Positions 26,208 through 35,676 are shown, counted from the first letter of the stretch. The stretch: 64,000 bases of DNA from Psychrobacillus sp. NEAU-3TGS (GCF_029955155.1 NZ_JAPNOZ010000005.1:62001-126000), one strand, 5' to 3'. The notes: generated by a model not told the origin, from the letters alone. A program made the numbers and translations.

Positions 26208-27749
26208 TTATGAATTACCAGCTACACGTTTTTCAAGTGCTTGAAATAATTTCTTTTTGTCTACATTTGGTCGAATTGTTTCCAGTTGTTCTAATGCTAT
26301 TTTTGCACCGTAATCCATTCCCTGGCAGCCTGCAAGTAATACAAGATCACCTTCTTCAATGTTCTGTAGACCTTGTTCTATTGCACTTGGCAATTCCTCA
26401 TATAAACGAACATTAATCCCTGCTTCTTCCATTACTTCTTCAAATACTGCAAGTTCGCTATCTGAGACAACATCCTTTTGAGTTACATGCGAACGGCTTA
26501 ATGTAGCTATCACTTCATGTATCCCTAGTCTAGGCGCCCATTTCGCAATTGTCTCCGCATTCTCTCTATTCACGGTAACTCCTCGATCTCCTCTTATTGC
26601 ATACACAAGACAAATACGGTTAAAATCCATTCTTTCTAATGTACCTAACGTAATATCTATGTTCCCGCTATTTGCAAAGTGGTCATCGATAATTTTAAAA
26701 TCATCCTCAAAGATGATTTCGAAACGGCGTTCCACTCCCACAAACTCTTTTAGGCTCTTTTGAATCGTTTCAACAGGCACTTCGCATAATAAGCCAATAA
26801 TGATACTAACGATCGAATTATATACAGAGTGGAAACCTGGTGTAGAAAGTTCAATTTGGAATTGTTGTTTTGGAATCACAAGATCCTTCGTAACTATATC
26901 TTTAGAAATGACTACTGTGAATTTTGCTCGACCAGTTGATAAATCGAGGTTTTTGCAAGTTACATCTGCAGACTGTTCTTCTACACCATAAGTGATGACT
27001 TCCGCTTTTGTTTGGTCTACAAGAGAGGCCGAATACGTATCATCTAAGTTTAAGATTGCTATTTTATCCTCACCAGCGTTCCGGATAAGACTAGATTTAT
27101 GTTCAAAATAATTTTCAAATGACGAATGTAAATCGATATGCTCGCGACTAATATTATTCAAAGTAACAATATCAAAATCCACGCAGCCTACACGATTCAA
27201 TTCAAGTGCAGATGAAGATACCTCCATCGTCGCATGTGATACATCCTCTTCCACCATTTGTGCATAAAACCGTTGTAAATCTAAAGATTCAGGTGTCGTC
27301 AGCTCAGATGGTTCTGCATAATCACCGATTTTCACCACAACGGTGCCCATTAATCCTGTTTTCAAACCGTGGTTTTCTAATATAGCATTTGTCATAAACG
27401 AAGTGGAAGTCTTCCCGTTTGTCGCAGTAATGCCAATCGTTTTTAATTTTCTTGTTGGGTGATCATAAAATGCATCTGCAAGTGTGGCAAGTGCAATTCG
27501 ACCGTTTTCTACTTTGTACTGAGGTACTTCCAAACTTTCTATAAAGTCCTCTACTACAAGTGCTACCGCTCCATTTTCAACTGCTTGTCCAGCAAACTGG
27601 TGTCCATCTACCTTAAACCCTTTTATACAAACAAACACTTGTCCTTCTTCCACCTTACGTGAATTATAAGCAAGTCCTGTTATTTCTATTTGTTTTGCAT
27701 TTTTTACTTCAGTTATCTTGATATGTTCCATTAACTTGGTTATTTCCAT
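26208..27749 (-). CDS. MurE-like Mur ligase, divergent paralogue
   Basis: 513 aa. Mur ligase domains in order: N-terminal fold, central ATPase with ATNGKTS (about 110) and TTPESLDLQ, and a C-terminal ligase domain. It departs from canonical MurE where substrates bind: MEVSSSAL instead of MEVSSHAL, DDHFANSG where YAHTPD is usual, and no DNPR or DNPA motif in the C-terminal domain. It may use another amino acid or another UDP-linked substrate. It is not in the dcw cluster. The ATG at 27749 has AGGTGG at 8-nt spacing. Confidence 0.8.
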   Translation of the reverse strand: MEITKLMEHIKITEVKNAKQIEITGLAYNSRKVEEGQVFVCIKGFKVDGHQFAGQAVENGAVALVVEDFIESLEVPQYKVENGRIALATLADAFYDHPTRKLKTIGITATNGKTSTSFMTNAILENHGLKTGLMGTVVVKIGDYAEPSELTTPESLDLQRFYAQMVEEDVSHATMEVSSSALELNRVGCVDFDIVTLNNISREHIDLHSSFENYFEHKSSLIRNAGEDKIAILNLDDTYSASLVDQTKAEVITYGVEEQSADVTCKNLDLSTGRAKFTVVISKDIVTKDLVIPKQQFQIELSTPGFHSVYNSIVSIIIGLLCEVPVETIQKSLKEFVGVERRFEIIFEDDFKIIDDHFANSGNIDITLGTLERMDFNRICLVYAIRGDRGVTVNRENAETIAKWAPRLGIHEVIATLSRSHVTQKDVVSDSELAVFEEVMEEAGINVRLYEELPSAIEQGLQNIEEGDLVLLAGCQGMDYGAKIALEQLETIRPNVDKKKLFQALEKRVAGNS

Positions 27750-27812
27750 TAATGTGGCCACCTTTTTGTGAAATCATTGTATATTTCAGTTTACCCCAAT
27801 TTACAAAAGAAG

Positions 27813-27843
27813 AAAACCGAGAAGAACGTCCCTTCTCGGTTTT
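27813..27843 (-). terminator. Terminator after the 100-aa protein gene
   Basis: Stem of about 12 bp AAAACCGAGAAG/CTTCTCGGTTTT with a 7-nt loop. It overlaps the stop codon region and lies upstream of the MurE-like gene. Confidence 0.75.
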
Positions 27844-28144
27844 AAATTGCTTCGTTATAATGTTCTTTACAAAAAGCAAGAACTTCCACTTCTTCTTCCT
27901 CTTCAAGTCCAAAGTCTAGTACTTTGCCATTGCTTCGATTCAAGAAATGATATTGTACGATTCTTTCTTCTGTTTCTACAACTGCTAAAATTACTCGTAA
28001 ATCCAATGAGCTGTCCTCATCAAATAACTCGTCATCTTCCGGCACTTCGATCCCCAATAAAAACTCATAGCGATCGCCCGTAATAATGCCTGTTGGGTCT
28101 TTTATTTTTTCAACCTCATAGGATGTTATTTTCAAAAAGTCCAC
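27842..28144 (-). CDS. Small acidic protein, DUF6509-like
   Basis: 100 aa, very acidic (DEDSSLDL, LEEEEEVEVLAF). The stretch DPTGIITGDRYEFLLGIEV (about 17-35) resembles what I recall of DUF6509. No catalytic motif; function unknown. GGAGGTG precedes the ATG. Monocistronic, ended by its own hairpin. Confidence 0.65.
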   Translation of the reverse strand: MDFLKITSYEVEKIKDPTGIITGDRYEFLLGIEVPEDDELFDEDSSLDLRVILAVVETEERIVQYHFLNRSNGKVLDFGLEEEEEVEVLAFCKEHYNEAI

Positions 28145-28342
28145 CTCCGTTTATACAGTTTATCATGTTTTGTAAATAAAATAATCCAATTTATATGTTA
28201 TTGCTATAAAGATTATATATAGCAGAAGAGGAAAAACCCGTGAAACACAGTACCACTTGTCTCCTACATACTAGTATTAGGAAAAGCGCTGTATTCTATT
28301 CTTTTTACCGTTATCCATATAAAAAAGTAAGGAACGAAAAAA

Positions 28343-29359
28343 TCAATTTAATCTTCCCTCTATTTCACTCATAATCTTATATGCACCACTAGAAATATTT
28401 GCACACACCGCAAGGCTAGCATCTATTTCTGGATAATAGGATGAATGAAAGCTTACCCCTGGATCATATCCCATCAAATGATACTTAAAAATAGTATCCT
28501 CTTTTTTCTTTATCCATACCCCATAGCCATAAAAATCATCCGCTTCTTCCTGTACATGAGGTGTCAATAATGTTTTCGTCAATGACCCACTTAATAATCT
28601 ATAATTCACAAGAGCATCCCAAAACTTCAGCATATCCCCAACCGTTACAAAGGCTCCCCCATCTGAACCACCTTGAACAGGAATAGAGTACATATTAGTT
28701 TTCCATGTTCCATCCTCGTGCTCCAGATAGCCGAATGCTGTTTTTGCTGGAAGAGAGTCTAATGCGAAATAACCTGAATCCGTCATCTCTGCTTTTTCAA
28801 AAATGGATTTTTGTACATAATCCTTAAATTCAAGGCCACTTGCTTGTTCGATGATTAAACCGAGCACGATAAAACCAGCATTATTATAGTGAAATTTCTC
28901 GCCTGGGCTAAACTTCATTTGGGCATGTTGGAAGAATGGTAAAAAATCTTGAAGACGTCTCATGTGATACATTGGCTTTTCTATCCATAATTCCTCAAAG
29001 TCATCCATTATCTCCTCATCGAAATAGTCAGGAATGCCCGAAGTATGAGTCAGAAGATGATGAATTGTAATATTTTCATTGAAATTTGGAAAGGAGATGT
29101 CTAGGCATTCCTTTAATTTACTATCGAACGAAAGCTTACCCTCTTCTACAAGTCGGCTAATAGCTACTGCTGTAAATATTTTGCATCCCGATGCTATTCC
29201 AAATCGTGTGCTTATCTCATTGTCTAATTTATCTGCTCGATTGGCATATCCATAACTACTTTTAGCAAGCACTTGTTCTCTCTGTTTTACAAGGATGGAT
29301 CCTGAAAAACCAATTTCTTTTTGAGTATGTTCAATTTGTTCCTTTAGATCATTTCCCAT
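28343..29359 (-). CDS. Serine hydrolase of the beta-lactamase/class C PBP superfamily
   Basis: 338 aa. SxxK motif SGCK in GIASGCKIFTAV (about 57), Tyr motif FHYNNAGF (about 152), and a late HLMGYDPGVS region in the place of the third motif. No signal peptide, so a cytosolic esterase- or peptidase-like enzyme is more likely than a cell-wall enzyme. Divergent from the RsbR-like gene. Confidence 0.82.
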   Translation of the reverse strand: MGNDLKEQIEHTQKEIGFSGSILVKQREQVLAKSSYGYANRADKLDNEISTRFGIASGCKIFTAVAISRLVEEGKLSFDSKLKECLDISFPNFNENITIHHLLTHTSGIPDYFDEEIMDDFEELWIEKPMYHMRRLQDFLPFFQHAQMKFSPGEKFHYNNAGFIVLGLIIEQASGLEFKDYVQKSIFEKAEMTDSGYFALDSLPAKTAFGYLEHEDGTWKTNMYSIPVQGGSDGGAFVTVGDMLKFWDALVNYRLLSGSLTKTLLTPHVQEEADDFYGYGVWIKKKEDTIFKYHLMGYDPGVSFHSSYYPEIDASLAVCANISSGAYKIMSEIEGRLN

Positions 29360-29510
29360 TCACATCACCCGCTTTGTAATTTTCAAAAAACTATTGTTCT
29401 TTTCATTGTACACTATTATTCTAAGTCCTCGCACATTCTTAACTAGAATATAAGTTAGGAGTATTCTACAATATACTTACAAGAAGGATCGGAGAAGGAG
29501 AATGCATAAA

Positions 29511-30338
29511 ATGAGTGACTTAAACAAGGAGCTATATAATTTTATCATTGAAAACAAATCAAAAATAACGGAAGATTGGCTAGCGAGTAAGCTTTTGGAC
29601 AATCCCTCTTATGCTACAACCGATACTGAAGTATTTCTGAGAACTGAAAATGGTTCCCTTATTGAGGCAATTTCCTCCGTGTACATCCAAGATAAAAAGG
29701 ACTTTCGAGCGTATATAGAAAATCGTGCTTTCCAGGTGGCGGAGATGCGAGTAGAAGAATCCTTTCCTTTATATGAAAGTGTTCACGGGTTCAACAAGGT
29801 CAGAAAAATATTCTGGAATTATGTAGAAATGTTTATTGAACAGACCGATGAGAAAGTTTCTGGTATTGAAGTGGCCATTTGGTCTGATTTGATGAATTCG
29901 GCTATCGATTATATTGTGGATATTTTTGCTAAGCACCACCATGAATATTCTCAAAAGATCCTGGTTGCTAATCAGGCATTAATCACAGAACTTAGCAGCA
30001 CTGTCATTCCTATTAAAGAAGGTATTGGTGTATTGCCACTCGTTGGTAGTATTGATGATGAAAGAGCCAAAATAATATTCGAATCTACTTTAGCCCAAAG
30101 CTCATCCAAAAAACTGAAAACTATTTTTATCGATTTTTCAGCAGTACCAGTATTAGATTCGATGGTTGCCAATCAGTTATACCAATTATTAATAGCGCTT
30201 AAACTTATCGGTGTAGAAGCGATTTATTCAGGTATTCGCCCAGAATTAGCACAATCTATTCTTTCACTTGAAATCGATTTAACAAGCATTAAAACCTATT
30301 CAAGTTTAATGCAAGCTTTGAAAGAGAATTCCAACTAA
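29511..30338 (+). CDS. RsbR-type stressosome protein with STAS domain
   Basis: 275 aa. N-terminal globin-like helical sensor domain (about 1-150) and C-terminal STAS domain (about 155-270). It aligns with the RsbRA core VMPLIGTIDTERA and VVDTMVA, but both positions corresponding to the phosphorylated threonines are serine here: VGSIDDERA (Ser about 180) and VLDSMVAN (Ser about 217). RsbR proteins form the stressosome that controls the sigma-B cascade, yet no rsbS, rsbT or rsbX gene is adjacent. ATG 29511 sits 10 nt after GGAG; 29502 is an alternative. Confidence 0.85.
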   Translation: MSDLNKELYNFIIENKSKITEDWLASKLLDNPSYATTDTEVFLRTENGSLIEAISSVYIQDKKDFRAYIENRAFQVAEMRVEESFPLYESVHGFNKVRKIFWNYVEMFIEQTDEKVSGIEVAIWSDLMNSAIDYIVDIFAKHHHEYSQKILVANQALITELSSTVIPIKEGIGVLPLVGSIDDERAKIIFESTLAQSSSKKLKTIFIDFSAVPVLDSMVANQLYQLLIALKLIGVEAIYSGIRPELAQSILSLEIDLTSIKTYSSLMQALKENSN

Positions 30339-30381
30339 GAAAGCGACTAATACTGCTAGGGTAGCGTATTAGTCTTTTTCG

Positions 30382-31035
30382 TTATATTACATTTATTTTC
30401 CCATCTTCCGACATACTAATCGTTTGACCATCTGTAAATTCTATTTCAATAGGCGAAGTGATACTTATTTTTTTAGAAAAATACCATCTTCTGTTTGGCG
30501 GGACCAATAAAATAAATGTATCCTTACTCCCTAGAAAGTTAAGCTCTTTGGGATCGATATCCACGTGTCCTGAAACATGTACACCAATAGCTTGTAATTG
30601 TTCCCCTACCTCCTGGACAAAAGGAGTAGTTATACTGACCTCACTTAGGTTTAAAAGAGAATCACTACTGAAATCACTCCATTTATCTACATGTCGCCTT
30701 GCAATTAGTTCGATTATATTGCCTGCCGGATCTTCAAAGTAAAATGCATCTGCATTAAAACGAGAATAGTAAATTTCATCCACTGCATCTTCTCTATTTA
30801 ATGTAACTCTTTCTTTTGCCCAATACTTTGCAAGGGTAAACTGATTTCCCGGAATATTAATAGCAAAATGGTATACAGTATTTTTAGAAGACTGCTGAAA
30901 AGTTAATGTGGACGTACCGATAGATAACTTGAAAAACTCATCCCCTGATTCAAGAATAGTAAGCCCTAATACATTTCCATAGAAGCCCTTAAGTTGTTTT
31001 AGTTTATCAGTATATAACTTAACTGCTCGAAACAT
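30382..31035 (-). CDS. Two-domain VOC (glyoxalase-like) protein
   Basis: 217 aa. First VOC unit ends in AFYFEDPAGNIIELIARR (about 98-115); a second, weaker half (about 130-217) completes the pseudo-symmetric fold. Substrate unknown. ATG follows GGGGTG. 12 bp downstream of the ASCH gene, likely the same transcript. Confidence 0.8.
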   Translation of the reverse strand: MFRAVKLYTDKLKQLKGFYGNVLGLTILESGDEFFKLSIGTSTLTFQQSSKNTVYHFAINIPGNQFTLAKYWAKERVTLNREDAVDEIYYSRFNADAFYFEDPAGNIIELIARRHVDKWSDFSSDSLLNLSEVSITTPFVQEVGEQLQAIGVHVSGHVDIDPKELNFLGSKDTFILLVPPNRRWYFSKKISITSPIEIEFTDGQTISMSEDGKINVI

Positions 31036-31047
31036 TTTTTCACCCCA

Positions 31048-31491
31048 TTATTTGACGTCTATCAATTCAAAACGCTCACAAACTAAAAGCATATCCTCAG
31101 AAAACGTTATTCCTACTTCTTTGAGCTCCTTTGTAAAAAATTCGATATGCACATCACGCCAATACTTGTAGGAACGATCTCCTTCTCCTTCTGCGTATGC
31201 AAAATCAACTGGAACCTCATTCATAGGCATTATGCTTACTTCGGAAGTTCGTATGATGCAAATAGGTTCATCTTTGCTGTTTAATACAATACTATAGTCA
31301 TCTACTTTTGGTAGAGCCTCATTTTCTATCTCATAAAATATATGCCCGGAACAGGTTGCTGATTTTACTCCGTCTACAACAAGTTGGACTAATTCATCTG
31401 GACTTCCTCCGAATTGCCATGCACTAACAGATTCAGGCATTTCTTTTCCTTCCCAAAAGGAAATCCAATAATTTTGCGCTTGTACATTCAT
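31048..31491 (-). CDS. ASCH-domain protein
   Basis: 147 aa. ASCH fold: substrate-binding stretch VVDGVKSATCSGHIFYEIE (about 38-56), PKVDDYSIVLN and the terminal CERFELI strand. ASCH proteins resemble RNA-binding PUA domains and some are amidohydrolases; no specific function can be assigned. Upstream of the VOC gene and divergent from alaX. Confidence 0.85.
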   Translation of the reverse strand: MNVQAQNYWISFWEGKEMPESVSAWQFGGSPDELVQLVVDGVKSATCSGHIFYEIENEALPKVDDYSIVLNSKDEPICIIRTSEVSIMPMNEVPVDFAYAEGEGDRSYKYWRDVHIEFFTKELKEVGITFSEDMLLVCERFELIDVK

Positions 31492-31540
31492 TATAAATTC
31501 CTCAATTCTTTGTTCCTTTATACTATCAGTATATTAAAAC

Positions 31541-31567
31541 AATTGTACAATTACTATTGCAAATAGT
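31541..31567. promoter_or_regulatory. Two adjacent palindromes upstream of alaX
   Basis: AATTGTACAATT (12 bp, perfect) is directly followed by ACTATT-GCA-AATAGT (perfect dyad), within the divergent promoter region of alaX and the ASCH gene. Possible operator; no regulator can be named. Confidence 0.4.
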
Positions 31568-31609
31568 AGGATTACTCTTAATATAAACGATAGAAGGAGT
31601 GAATGACCC

Positions 31610-32782
31610 ATGTCTAAAAAGTTATATTATGAAAACCCATATATCCAAACATTTTCTGCTCGAGTCATTAAACAGGAACAGGATTACGTCATCCTTTCAG
31701 AAACTGCATTCTACCCTACTGGTGGTGGACAGCCACATGATACAGGTACATTAAATGGAATTCCGGTTGTGGATGTGGGAATAATCGACGGGGAAATCAG
31801 ACATTTTCTGGCGGAACCATTACAAGTAAATACAGAAACAGTGGAAGGCTCTATCAATTGGGATAGACGGTTTGATCACATGCAGCAACATGCCGGACAG
31901 CATATATTATCCGCTGCATTTGAAAGCTTATTTGGATTCCAAACGATTAGTTTTCACTTAGGGAAAGAAAGCGCAACAATCGATTTAGAATCGTCTATCG
32001 TTACTGAAGAACAATTAAATGAAGCTGAAAAGCTAGCCAATCAAATCATTATGGAAAATCGACCAATCGACGCGAAGTGGGTTACTTTAGAAGAGCTTAA
32101 GCAGTACAAGCTACGAAAAGCAACTACTTTAACAGAAGATATACGACTCGTTATCATACCTGATTTCGATTACAACGCTTGTGGCGGTACCCACCCTGAA
32201 ACAACAGGACAAGTTAGACTCGTTAAAATACTACGAACAGAAAAACAAAAAAGCCATATCCGAGTAGAATTCATTTGCGGAGAAAGGGTCCTTGCGCATT
32301 TACATCGCAAGCAACAGGTTTTGCTAAATTTAATAAACACCTTAAATGCACCAGAAGAGAAGCTACCCGATGCAGCAAAGACATTGCTAGACAACGGAAA
32401 AGCTTTTGAAAAACAAATAAATGAATTAAAAGATACGCGCATACATCACGAAGCAAAAGAACTACTATCGAAAGCTAAAACATCGATTATTACAGCCACT
32501 TTTCATAACCGTACTATTCAAGCATTGCAGAAATTAGCACGGAAAGTAGTAGCTAGCTCACCTGAAACAACTTGCTTATTTGTTTCGGAAAATGAACACA
32601 AACTACAAATAGTAGCTGCAAAAGGCGACTTGGTAGAACAAAACATGAAAGAATTAGTTGCAAATGTTCTTCCCTACCTAAATGGGAAAGGAGGAGGCAA
32701 TGAAAAAATGGCACAAGGAGGAGGAGATAACATAATATCCAGCGAACAATTAATTGAAAAAGCACTTTTTTATATTCGATAA
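31610..32782 (+). CDS. alaX: AlaX-type alanyl-tRNA editing protein with DHHA1 domain
   Basis: 390 aa, long AlaX. An AlaRS-like second additional domain has editing-site zinc ligands in MQQHAGQHILSAAF (HxxxH, about 95) and CGGTH (about 188), then a C-terminal DHHA1 domain with GGGNEKMAQGGG (about 364). It hydrolyses Ser- or Gly-tRNAAla in trans, correcting AlaRS errors. ATG follows AGAAGGAG. Monocistronic. Confidence 0.92.
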   Translation: MSKKLYYENPYIQTFSARVIKQEQDYVILSETAFYPTGGGQPHDTGTLNGIPVVDVGIIDGEIRHFLAEPLQVNTETVEGSINWDRRFDHMQQHAGQHILSAAFESLFGFQTISFHLGKESATIDLESSIVTEEQLNEAEKLANQIIMENRPIDAKWVTLEELKQYKLRKATTLTEDIRLVIIPDFDYNACGGTHPETTGQVRLVKILRTEKQKSHIRVEFICGERVLAHLHRKQQVLLNLINTLNAPEEKLPDAAKTLLDNGKAFEKQINELKDTRIHHEAKELLSKAKTSIITATFHNRTIQALQKLARKVVASSPETTCLFVSENEHKLQIVAAKGDLVEQNMKELVANVLPYLNGKGGGNEKMAQGGGDNIISSEQLIEKALFYIR

Positions 32783-32856
32783 GGCAAATCACCGTTCCAT
32801 AAAAATCCTCCCCCCATATACTAATTTGACAATGTAAGAAAAGGAGGATTTTTGCG

Positions 32857-33333
32857 TTGAACAATCAATTTCCATTTCCACAAGATCAAAACCCATTTTC
32901 TTCAGGTAGTACACGTTTCCCGGGTAATACGATGCCAATGATGCCACCAATAGATCAGTTCCCTGGTCGTTTCCCTGGACAATTTCCGAGTCAATTTCCC
33001 GGGCAATTTCCGGGGCAACAAGGACCTTCATTTCCCCCTAGTTTTCCACCAGGGCAGCAACAAAACCCAGAAGGAAATCCACCAACTAACCCACCGCCGT
33101 CATTTACGCCGCAACGTCAGCAGCAATCTGTATCAGCTTTTGCGGTTGATCCGGGTGCTATAAGGGGTTGTTTATTCCGAAATACGTACATCTGGCTCAT
33201 AAACGGTAACTCTTTCTGGTTTTATCCAACCTTTGTTGGTAGAAGATCGGTAGCTGGCTTTAGATGGACCGGACGTATGTGGACGTATTATGGAACAGAT
33301 TTAAATAGAATCTCATCTTTTCAATGTTTCTAA
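32857..33333 (+). CDS. Pro/Gln-rich protein with conserved aromatic C-terminal domain, possible spore coat component
   Basis: 158 aa. Low-complexity N-terminal two-thirds built of FPGQFP-type repeats (about 22-60), then a compact C-terminal domain (about 100-158) rich in aromatics: CLFRNTYIWL, SFWFYPTFVGRRSVAGF, MWTYYGTDL, with two cysteines. I recall this C-terminal domain in many uncharacterised Bacillus proteins. A TTG start is supported by AAGGAGG 9 nt upstream. Confidence 0.72.
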   Translation: MNNQFPFPQDQNPFSSGSTRFPGNTMPMMPPIDQFPGRFPGQFPSQFPGQFPGQQGPSFPPSFPPGQQQNPEGNPPTNPPPSFTPQRQQQSVSAFAVDPGAIRGCLFRNTYIWLINGNSFWFYPTFVGRRSVAGFRWTGRMWTYYGTDLNRISSFQCF

Positions 33334-33337
33334 AGTA

Positions 33338-33364
33338 AAACCGGGCAGAGATGCTCGGTTTTTT
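33338..33364 (+). terminator. Terminator after the Pro/Gln-rich protein gene
   Basis: Eight-bp stem ACCGGGCA/TGCTCGGT (one G-T pair), 4-nt loop, then six T's. Confidence 0.8.
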
Positions 33365-33641
33365 ATGCACGATTACGGTAAGCCATAATGGAAGTTTTAA
33401 TAGAAGAATAAGATCCTATCGCTGCACCACTGTAGAAAAAACCCATAAAAATACCTGCCGATAAATTATGCGGATGGCTTATAAAAATAGAAATGATAAG
33501 TCCAATAGACGTGGCAATAGTAGATATGTATTGCGGACGAATAGGTAGCATTCTTTTTAAAATTTCAGTTAACACAACGATAACTGGCACCGCCCAAAGA
33601 GAGTCCCAAATATTCGTGTGGATTATAGGAAATTCTGTCAT
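33363..33641 (-). CDS. Small holin-like membrane protein
   Basis: 92 aa. About three hydrophobic segments: LWAVPVIVVLTEILK, YISTIATSIGLIISIFI and IFMGFFYSGAAIGSY. The size and layout resemble phage holins, but there is no phage gene nearby. The ATG at 33641 is chosen because AAGGAG lies 10 nt upstream; the longer ORF would run into the divergent marR start. Confidence 0.6.
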   Translation of the reverse strand: MTEFPIIHTNIWDSLWAVPVIVVLTEILKRMLPIRPQYISTIATSIGLIISIFISHPHNLSAGIFMGFFYSGAAIGSYSSIKTSIMAYRNRA

Positions 33642-33809
33642 ATCACTTTGTCTCCTTGTTTTCATCTTTCTAATCAGTTTGGACATGTCTTCCTCATTCA
33701 ATGCAATCCTCTTTTTATCTTTCTTTACAGATTGCATCAATCGTAGTAAAATATATTTAGCTAGGTAAATATATTTCTTTAACAATTTAAAAAAGGAGCC
33801 TTTTAATCG

Positions 33810-34205
33810 ATGAACCCACTTTTTCATGAGCTTTTTCAGAAAACACGTTTTTTAACAAATGAAATAAATGTTACTTTAAAAAAACACAATTTATATGCTT
33901 CCCAATGGACAGTTCTCTACACCATTCAAAAACATGGGGAAATGTCACTGACACAAATTTGGAAGTATTTAAATGTGGAAGCGCCAACCATTACTCGCAC
34001 CGTTTATCGTTTAGTTGAGCTTGGATGGATTGATATACGTCCTGGAAAAGATCGTCGTGAAAAAATTGTACGTTTATCAGAAAAGGCTTCTCAGGACTTC
34101 TCTGCTATAAAAGAATCTATTTTGGAATTTGAAGATAGAATGGTCGAAGGTCTTACAAAGGAAGAAGAGACTATATTGATCGAGCTATTACGCAAAATTA
34201 AATAA
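33810..34205 (+). CDS. MarR-family transcriptional regulator
   Basis: 131 aa. Winged HTH: SLTQIWKYLNVEAPTITRTV (about 46-65) and wing DIRPGKDRREKIVRLSEKA. It is 12 bp upstream of an MFS exporter and probably represses this pair. ATG follows AAAAGGAG. Confidence 0.9.
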   Translation: MNPLFHELFQKTRFLTNEINVTLKKHNLYASQWTVLYTIQKHGEMSLTQIWKYLNVEAPTITRTVYRLVELGWIDIRPGKDRREKIVRLSEKASQDFSAIKESILEFEDRMVEGLTKEEETILIELLRKIK

Positions 34206-34217
34206 GGAGTAATACAT

Positions 34218-35387
34218 GTGAACAAAAAAGAACCTATATGGACAAAAGCATTTATCAGTTTGTTTGCTACAAACTTTTCTATTTTTATTATATTTTATGG
34301 TTTAGTATCCGCCCTTCCCCTCTATGCCACAGATGTTTTGTCTCGATCGGATGAAGATGCAGGTTTATTAATGACGATATTTTTAATCTCCGCAATTATA
34401 GTGCGACCATTCTCCGGAAAGATACTGGACTTAATCGGTAAGCGTAAAGTACTTTGGACTACCTTCTTTCTCTACCTGCTATGTACGGCACTCTATTATT
34501 TTGTCGAACCCTTTGAGGCTTTATTAGTTTTACGCCTTGTACAAGGGATATTCTTTAGTATTGCAACAACTGCTAGTGGATCCTTGGCAGCAGATAATAT
34601 TCCCATTTCTAGACGCGGCGCAGGACTAGGATATTTTGTTATGTCTACAAACTTAGCTGTTGTTGTAGGGCCTTTCATTACATTAACCATCATTCAATCT
34701 TTCTCATATGATGCAATGTTTCTTACATTGACTGCCTTACTTATTATCGGTGCTATAGCAGCTTTAATGATACCAGCAGATGAGAAACCTACTACTCCTT
34801 CTGCAAAAACTCGTTTGACATGGAATGACCTTTTTGAGAAAAAGGCTTTACCTATTGCGCTCAATGCTTGTATAGTTGGTTTTTCTTATGCTAGTGTTCT
34901 ATCGTATTTGTCGATTTATTCACAACAAAAAGGGGTGCTGCATTTAACAAGTAGTTTTTTTGCGATATTTGCTATTGTGATGCTAGTAACTCGACCGTAT
35001 ACTGGACGAATTTTTGACGAAAAAGGACCGAAGTATATAATTATTCCTGGTTTACTTTCTTTCGTTATCGGACTAATTTTACTTGCTTTGATGAACTCAC
35101 CTTTCCTATTTTTACTATCAGGAGCGTTTATCGGACTTGGTTATGGAGCCGTCGTGCCAAGCTTTCAAACACTTGCTATCCAATCTACAACGCACGCTAG
35201 AAGCGGATATGCGACTGCTACATTCTTCACATTATTTGATACGGGACTAGCAGTAGGATCTTTTATACTCGGAATAATTGCTACCCAATTTGGCTATCAA
35301 AATCTATATTTATTGTCTAGTGTATTTGTTATTTTGGCACTTATTTTGTTTATGGGAATACAAAAGAAGAAAGACCGTTTAGCGTAA
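34218..35387 (+). CDS. MFS efflux transporter
   Basis: 389 aa with 12 hydrophobic segments. Motif A-like loop GKILDLIGKRKVLW (about 73-86) and GRIFDEKGPKYI in the second half. GTG start with AAGGAG upstream. Substrate unknown; MarR-MFS pairs often confer drug or solvent tolerance. Confidence 0.88.
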   Translation: MNKKEPIWTKAFISLFATNFSIFIIFYGLVSALPLYATDVLSRSDEDAGLLMTIFLISAIIVRPFSGKILDLIGKRKVLWTTFFLYLLCTALYYFVEPFEALLVLRLVQGIFFSIATTASGSLAADNIPISRRGAGLGYFVMSTNLAVVVGPFITLTIIQSFSYDAMFLTLTALLIIGAIAALMIPADEKPTTPSAKTRLTWNDLFEKKALPIALNACIVGFSYASVLSYLSIYSQQKGVLHLTSSFFAIFAIVMLVTRPYTGRIFDEKGPKYIIIPGLLSFVIGLILLALMNSPFLFLLSGAFIGLGYGAVVPSFQTLAIQSTTHARSGYATATFFTLFDTGLAVGSFILGIIATQFGYQNLYLLSSVFVILALILFMGIQKKKDRLA

Positions 35388-35405
35388 AAAGCTAAACGGT
35401 TTTTC
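35374..35405 (+). terminator. Terminator of the marR-MFS operon
   Basis: Perfect 10-bp stem ACCGTTTAGC/GCTAAACGGT followed by TTTTTC. The MFS stop codon lies in the loop. Confidence 0.9.
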
Positions 35406-35414
35406 TTTTCCAAT

Positions 35415-35600
35415 TTACCCCGCATTAACCAGCAGTAAGACTCCTACTTTAAGATTTAAGAAAAGCGAAAAGATAAGTGGGAGATCAACTGCCCGTAAAA
35501 GCACGATAAAATGATCCCAGACTAAGTACGCAACATCGTGTTGCAACGTCCCACTAGCACGTCCTGTGAGTCGAAAAACCCCCACTGATTGAAGTTTCAC
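35415..35600. other. Structured intergenic segment, no gene
   Basis: No convincing protein gene. It contains a GCAAC-ATCGT-GTTGC hairpin and GGGAGATCAACTGCCC. It resembles, from memory, another dispersed intergenic element of Planococcaceae, but only one copy lies in this window. Confidence 0.35.
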
Positions 35601-35676
35601 TTTATTCGTTTATTTATGAATATAATCCCTCTATTTGGCAAGACTTGAATGGACTTATATTGAGGAGGGAATTCAG

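Noticed and set aside
33363-33641. Prophage remnant
   Set aside because: Only one holin-like gene; no integrase, capsid, terminase or attachment repeats.
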